A stretch of DNA of 11,108 bases, taken from an uncultured Alphaproteobacteria bacterium (GTDB taxonomy: Bacteria; Pseudomonadota; Alphaproteobacteria; Sphingomonadales; Sphingomonadaceae). The notes beneath the pieces are model-generated. The model ran no database searches. It saw only the letters and a list, made by a program, of their open reading frames with translations, and was not told the origin of the DNA. The DNA is taken from the NCBI GenBank assembly GCA_903939555.1, contig CAJAHV010000134.1, positions 1 through 11,108 on the forward strand, in the 5' to 3' direction. Position numbers and translations under genes: made by a program. This document shows positions 7,631 through 11,108 of this stretch, piece after piece; position 1 is the first letter of the stretch; each line of letters starts with the position of its first letter.

Positions 7631-7645
7631 CGAACCTGACCACCC

Positions 7646-8512
7646 ATGATCTCGGTAATAGGCCTCATTGTGTTGATCGTCATGGTGTTCGGTGGCTTTG
7701 CGTTCACCGGCGGCAGCATCGGCGCCGTGCTCCACGCGCTCCCGCACGAAATGTTGATCATTGGCGGTGCTGCCGCCGGCGCGACTCTGGTCGGCAATGA
7801 TATCGCCGGTATCAAGGCGATGGGGGCCGGCTTTGGCACCATCGTCAAGGGGCCAAAATACAAGAAGGCCGATTACAGCGCCGCCATCTTCCTGACGGCG
7901 CGGTTGATGAAGATGTTCCGCAACGACGGCCCGGTCGCGGTCGAACCCCATATCGAAGACCCGAAATCATCGAGCATCTTTGCCGATTATCCGGTTTTCC
8001 AGAAGGACCCGGTGTTTCTCCACCTGCTCACCGATTCGATGCGGCTGCTCGTCGTGTCGACCGGAACGCTGTCGCCCCATGCCGTGGAAGAGGTGATCGA
8101 CACAGCTATCGAGACCCATCACACCGCCGCGATGAAGCCCGTCGAGAGCCTGCAGATCATGTCGGATGCGCTGCCGGCGCTGGGCATCGTGGCGGCGGTG
8201 CTGGGCGTCATCAAGACCATGGCCTCGATTGCCGAGCCGCCGGCGGTGCTGGGGGCGATGATCGGCTCGGCACTGGTTGGCACCTTTCTTGGCGTGCTGC
8301 TCAGCTATGGCATCGTCGGGCCGTGCGCGGCCCGCCTGAAAGCGGTGCTCGAAGCTGATGGCGAAATCTATCTCGTGGTACGCCGGGTGATCGTCGCCAG
8401 CCTGAAGGGCCAGCCGCAACCTTTGGTCATCGAAGCCGCCCGCACGGCGATCAGCCCTGCCAACCAACCGTCATTTTCAGAAATCTTCGATGGCCTGCGC
8501 ACCGCAAAATAG
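7646..8512 (+). CDS. motA: Flagellar motor stator protein MotA
   Basis: MotA is the inner-membrane stator subunit. With MotB it forms the ion channel that turns ion flow into torque on FliG. The product has 288 residues (E. coli 295). Membrane segments are at about 1-20, 33-52, 171-192 and 203-222, with a long cytoplasmic loop between the second and third. The opening VFGGFAFTGGSIGAVLH is typical of the N-terminus. In the loop, Arg92 and Glu100 (RNDGPVAVE) match E. coli Arg90 and Glu98, which contact FliG. Pro177 (DALPALG) and Pro226 (GIVGPCA) match the torque-critical Pro173 and Pro222. ADYP, ETHHT and the loop arrangement also fit. It is a full-length, apparently functional gene, 9 bases before motB, so the two are co-transcribed. 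It may have its own promoter in the gap after flgL. Confidence 0.97.
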   Translation: MISVIGLIVLIVMVFGGFAFTGGSIGAVLHALPHEMLIIGGAAAGATLVGNDIAGIKAMGAGFGTIVKGPKYKKADYSAAIFLTARLMKMFRNDGPVAVEPHIEDPKSSSIFADYPVFQKDPVFLHLLTDSMRLLVVSTGTLSPHAVEEVIDTAIETHHTAAMKPVESLQIMSDALPALGIVAAVLGVIKTMASIAEPPAVLGAMIGSALVGTFLGVLLSYGIVGPCAARLKAVLEADGEIYLVVRRVIVASLKGQPQPLVIEAARTAISPANQPSFSEIFDGLRTAK

Positions 8513-8521
8513 GGGCGACAC

Positions 8522-9397
8522 ATGAAACACGAGCAGAAGATAGAGCCCGAAATCATCATCATGCGGGCAAAGAAGCACCATGCCGCGCACCATGGCGGAG
8601 CCTGGAAGATTGCTTATGCCGATTTCGTCACCGCCATGATGGCCTTTTTCATGCTGATGTGGATCCTTGGTGCCACGGATGAAAACCAACGCCGTGGCAT
8701 CGCCGATTATTTCACCCCGACGATCATCCAGATGAAGAACAGCGGCGGCTCCAACGGCATCATGGGTGGCCGCGCGCTCGAATCCGAAGAAGGCGTGGCG
8801 CCAAAAGCCGCGATGAACGGCCGGCGACCCGCAGCTATCACCGGCGGCGGTGGCATGCGCGCCGAAGCCAGTAAAGATGCCGCCACGCCCAAACCGGTCG
8901 ATGCCAAGGTGCAGCGCGCCGACGAAGAGCAGTTGCGAGCCCTTGAAAAACGCCTTGCCGCCCGGATCGACGGCGACCCCACACTGAAGGGGCTGAAGGG
9001 CCAGATCAGGTTTGTGCGGGTGAAGGATGGCCTGCGCATCGATTTCGTCGAACGCGCCGATTTCGCCATGTTCGGCATCGGCAATGCCCGGTTCAGCCCG
9101 GCAGCGGCGGCGATGGTCAAGACAGTTGCCGCCGCCGTTGCCGAAACACCCAACCGGTTGACAGTACGCGGCCACACAGACTCGCTTCGCTATGGCACGC
9201 TCGGCGGCGCCAACAACTGGACGCTGTCGACCTTGCGCGCCGATGCCACCCGCCAGGCGCTCAGCGCCGCCGGCGTCGATGAACGACGCTTTCGCCGCAT
9301 CGAAGGCGTGGCCGACACCGACCCCTACAACGCGCAGGACCACACCGACCCGCGCAACCGGCGGATAAGCGTGACGCTGCTGTATCGCGACGCTTAG
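8522..9397 (+). CDS. motB: Flagellar motor stator protein MotB
   Basis: MotB anchors the stator to peptidoglycan and carries the ion-binding aspartate. The product has 291 residues (E. coli 308). After a charged cytoplasmic head (HHGGAWKIAYADF) one membrane helix spans about 30-50. Asp34 in YADFVTAMMAFFMLMW is the proton-binding residue, equal to E. coli Asp32. The following helix (DENQRRGIADYF) is in the position of the plug. A Gly/Ala-rich linker (about 72-130) leads to an OmpA-like peptidoglycan-binding domain at about 165-290. That domain has LTVRGHTDSLRY with Asp220, SLRAD-like TLRAD with Arg239, and DPRNRRISVTL at the end. AGGGG at 8511-8515, six bases before the ATG, sets the start and overlaps the motA stop. 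The YADF.TAMMAFF pattern resembles proton-driven stators, but ion type cannot be proved from sequence. Confidence 0.97.
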   Translation: MKHEQKIEPEIIIMRAKKHHAAHHGGAWKIAYADFVTAMMAFFMLMWILGATDENQRRGIADYFTPTIIQMKNSGGSNGIMGGRALESEEGVAPKAAMNGRRPAAITGGGGMRAEASKDAATPKPVDAKVQRADEEQLRALEKRLAARIDGDPTLKGLKGQIRFVRVKDGLRIDFVERADFAMFGIGNARFSPAAAAMVKTVAAAVAETPNRLTVRGHTDSLRYGTLGGANNWTLSTLRADATRQALSAAGVDERRFRRIEGVADTDPYNAQDHTDPRNRRISVTLLYRDA

Positions 9398-9413
9398 CTG
9401 CACAGCGTTGCGA
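9385..9413. terminator. Stem-loop spanning the motB stop, possible terminator
   Basis: TCGCGACGCT (9385-9394) pairs with AGCGTTGCGA (9404-9413): ten pairs including one G-U, with a nine-base loop that contains the motB stop codon. It sits in the short gap between convergent genes. In the opposite-strand RNA the G-U becomes an A-C mismatch, so it folds better in the motB transcript. No T-tract follows on either strand, so terminator function is uncertain. Confidence 0.4.
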
Positions 9414-9431
9414 CCGGGCGGCAGGCCAGCG

Positions 9432-11108
9432 CTATTTGGTGGCCAGGAGCGCCACAGTCGCCACCGACGTCAACAGGCTTGCCACGATGCCGGCAATGTC
9501 TCGGGCGACATCAAGCTTGTAGAGCGGATCGATATTCTTGGGCACGATGATCGCCGAACCAGGCGGAACAACGCCCTTCTCGGAGCGGCCCCAGCCGCGG
9601 CCAGTCAGCGGCTGTGCGCTGCCATTGGGCAGCACGACGAAAATGCGGCCCTTGTCGGCACTCGATTGGGTGCCGCCGGACGCGCGCAGATATTCACCGA
9701 TCGGTTTATCCTGGACGAACTGCAACGCCCCGGGGTTCAAGACATCGCCGAGCGCCAGGACGAAATTGGGCCGCTTGGGCATGACAATGGCATCACCGCT
9801 TTCGAGCACGGTATCGAGATCGTCGCGCAGGGCGAGAACACGCGGATCGGCCTCCACCACCATGCGGCCCGGTGCTTCGACAGTGGCCAATTGCTGGATC
9901 AACTGTTGTGCCGCGATCAACCCGTCACCTGACGCGTCCTTGCGCGTCGACACGGCGAGTAGCCCATTGGTCAATTCGCGGCTGGAACGGCGCAGCCCTT
10001 CCTGTTGCAATTCCTTGACCGCGCGCCTGGTGAAAATAGCACCATAGGGATAGGCCAGCGACGACAGGCCACCGGCGCGTGCCATCAGTTGCGACAAGGT
10101 TTCACCCTTGCGGATCGAATAGAGCCCGGGGCGGTTGAATTCCCCCGTCAAGAGCACACTGCCCGGTTCGAACTGCGCTTGCCCCGCATTGAAGCGCACA
10201 TCATCGCCGGCGCGCATCATCGTCTCGGTGAGCGCCGTGGGATTGCCGGCAGTCGCGATGCTTTCGTGGGCAATCGAGCTGCCGGTCGCACGGCTGACAT
10301 CGAGTGTCACGTCGCCAGCCGCAGACAGCACCCCTTCGGCCACCGCCGCGAGATCGGCGGCGCTGATCGTGCCGGCGACCGGATAGGCTCCCGGGCGCCG
10401 CACAGAACCGCCGACGGAGACGGCATTTTCGAGCAGCACCGGCAAAAGTTCGGGTTCTTCCTCGAACACCGCCGGGCAGTTTGGGTTCGAACCGCGAAGC
10501 CCGACCTTGTCATCGCCCGTGCGCAGCGATTCATTGCCACGCCTGCCGGCAGTACCGACATTGCCGCCATTCGAACCGCGAAGCCCGACCTTGTCATCGC
10601 CCGTGCGCAGCGCTTCATCGCCGAACCTGCTGGCAGTACCGACATTGCCGCCAGTTGCCGCCACATCGCTCTGGCCGCCGCGTTCGACGATAAATGAATT
10701 GCGGGTGACGACATTGAAGCGCGCCGTCTGGCTGTCGCGGACCCGCGTTTCAAGCTGGTCGAGCGCGGCGCAGTCGGTCAGTGTATTGGCCTGGCCCAGC
10801 ACGATGCGGCGCACCGGCGTACGGTTGATAAAATCAATCTCGTTCCGGCTGAACACATAAAGCCGGTCATCCGAACGCAGCGCCACACCCGGCCGCGTCG
10901 TGAGGGCATCGAGCAGGTTGACCGGCTCGAACACGCGGGCTGCAGTTGCCGGATCACGGCGGATCAGCACGGCCATCGGCAAATAGGTCTCGGTCTTAAC
11001 ATCGCCGACTTCGCCGAGCAGGTCACGCACCGTGGGCGCCGAAACCAGGGCGCGCGCGCCCGGATTGGCAACAAAGCCGCGCAGCACGACCCGGCCCGTG
11101 CTGCCGCC
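9432..11108 (-). CDS. SLBB-domain polysaccharide export protein (Wza-like), N-terminus outside window
   Basis: Proteins of this kind form or line the outer-membrane channel for capsule or exopolysaccharide. The frame runs off the right edge; 558 residues are visible. The GTG at 11085-11087 is internal, since seven open codons precede it and the SLBB fold has already begun. Four SLBB-like segments are recognisable from G.V..PG motifs: VLRGFVANPGARAL (about 8), VSVGGSVRRPGAYPV (about 231), VLLTGEFNRPGLYSI (about 318) and FVLALGDVLNPGALQF (about 449). A hydrophobic helix (about 538-556) ends the protein, as the membrane helix does in Wza. The N-terminal polysaccharide-export domain would lie outside the window. 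Residues 153-208 are a tandem duplication. The only two visible cysteines are at 113 and 211, on either side of it. It is convergent with motB, 34 bases apart, and is probably part of a separate surface-polysaccharide locus. The exact subfamily is not recognised. Confidence 0.88.
   Translation of the reverse strand, partial: GGSTGRVVLRGFVANPGARALVSAPTVRDLLGEVGDVKTETYLPMAVLIRRDPATAARVFEPVNLLDALTTRPGVALRSDDRLYVFSRNEIDFINRTPVRRIVLGQANTLTDCAALDQLETRVRDSQTARFNVVTRNSFIVERGGQSDVAATGGNVGTASRFGDEALRTGDDKVGLRGSNGGNVGTAGRRGNESLRTGDDKVGLRGSNPNCPAVFEEEPELLPVLLENAVSVGGSVRRPGAYPVAGTISAADLAAVAEGVLSAAGDVTLDVSRATGSSIAHESIATAGNPTALTETMMRAGDDVRFNAGQAQFEPGSVLLTGEFNRPGLYSIRKGETLSQLMARAGGLSSLAYPYGAIFTRRAVKELQQEGLRRSSRELTNGLLAVSTRKDASGDGLIAAQQLIQQLATVEAPGRMVVEADPRVLALRDDLDTVLESGDAIVMPKRPNFVLALGDVLNPGALQFVQDKPIGEYLRASGGTQSSADKGRIFVVLPNGSAQPLTGRGWGRSEKGVVPPGSAIIVPKNIDPLYKLDVARDIAGIVASLLTSVATVALLATK
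10486..10653. repeat. 84-bp tandem duplication inside the SLBB export gene
   Basis: Copy A (10486-10569) and copy B (10570-10653) differ at about six of 84 positions, clustered in one stretch. Both begin TTCGAACCGCGAAGCCCGAC. The period is 28 codons, so the frame is kept. In protein each unit starts GGNVGTA and ends LRTGDDKVGLRGSN, with four amino-acid differences (S/G, F/R, D/N, A/S). It looks like a recent in-frame duplication. Confidence 0.95.

Noticed and set aside
7481..7645. Sigma-54 promoter before motA
   Set aside because: TGGC occurs twice but no GC pair follows at the fixed -12 spacing with the flanking bases of the consensus.
9408..9932. Open frame of 174 codons on the + strand opposite the export gene
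   Set aside because: Shadow of the SLBB gene: composition rich in His, Arg and Gly with no recognisable domain or start signal.
10486..10653. CRISPR-like direct repeats
   Set aside because: Only two units, directly adjacent with no spacers, and the period is a multiple of three inside a coding frame.
10005..10697. Open frame of 230 codons on the + strand that also shows the repeat
   Set aside because: The repeat is explained by the DNA duplication in the SLBB gene; the + strand protein resembles nothing known and the - strand frame has conserved motifs.
11085..11087. GTG as the true start of the export gene
   Set aside because: The frame stays open for seven more codons to the window edge and the GTG falls inside the first SLBB strand, so it is an internal valine.

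Overview
This window is the distal half of a bacterial flagellar operon followed by the stator genes and one unrelated gene on the opposite strand. The DNA is GC-rich. The flagellar proteins are of ordinary Gram-negative type: there are P-ring and L-ring proteins, so the cell has an outer membrane. The short FlgJ without a muramidase domain, the codon bias and the SLBB-type polysaccharide export protein next door suggest an alphaproteobacterium, most likely a member of the Sphingomonadales. That placement is inferred from general features, not from a search.

Layout. Positions 1-924 hold the 3' part of flgE (hook), cut by the left edge. Then, all on the + strand, come flgF (959-1702, proximal rod), flgG (1772-2557, distal rod), flgH (about 2550-3224, L-ring lipoprotein), flgI (3221-4321, P-ring), a short flgJ (4321-4659, rod-binding scaffold), flgK (4656-6539, hook-filament junction 1) and flgL (6536-7480, junction 3). 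From flgG to flgL every gene overlaps the next by 1 to 8 or more bases (GTGA, TGATG and ATGA junctions), a tightly packed unit with likely translational coupling. A 165-base gap (7481-7645) follows. It holds a weak hairpin, a 12-base palindrome and a possible sigma-28-like promoter. Next are motA (7646-8512) and motB (8522-9397), the proton-driven stator. A 10-bp stem-loop spans the motB stop codon.

Convergent to motB on the - strand, and cut by the right edge, is a polysaccharide export protein with four recognisable SLBB-like segments and a C-terminal hydrophobic helix (9432 to beyond 11108). It carries an in-frame 84-bp tandem duplication lying between its only two visible cysteines.

How they work together: FlgF and FlgG build the rod, helped by FlgJ. 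FlgI and FlgH form the bushings through the peptidoglycan and outer membrane. FlgE forms the hook, FlgK and FlgL join hook to filament, and MotA/MotB supply torque. The export gene probably belongs to a separate capsule or exopolysaccharide locus to the right. No mobile element, tRNA, rRNA or CRISPR array was seen, and no stretch over 300 bases lacks a gene. I did not find a novel system; the most unusual item is the repeat-bearing insert in the export protein.
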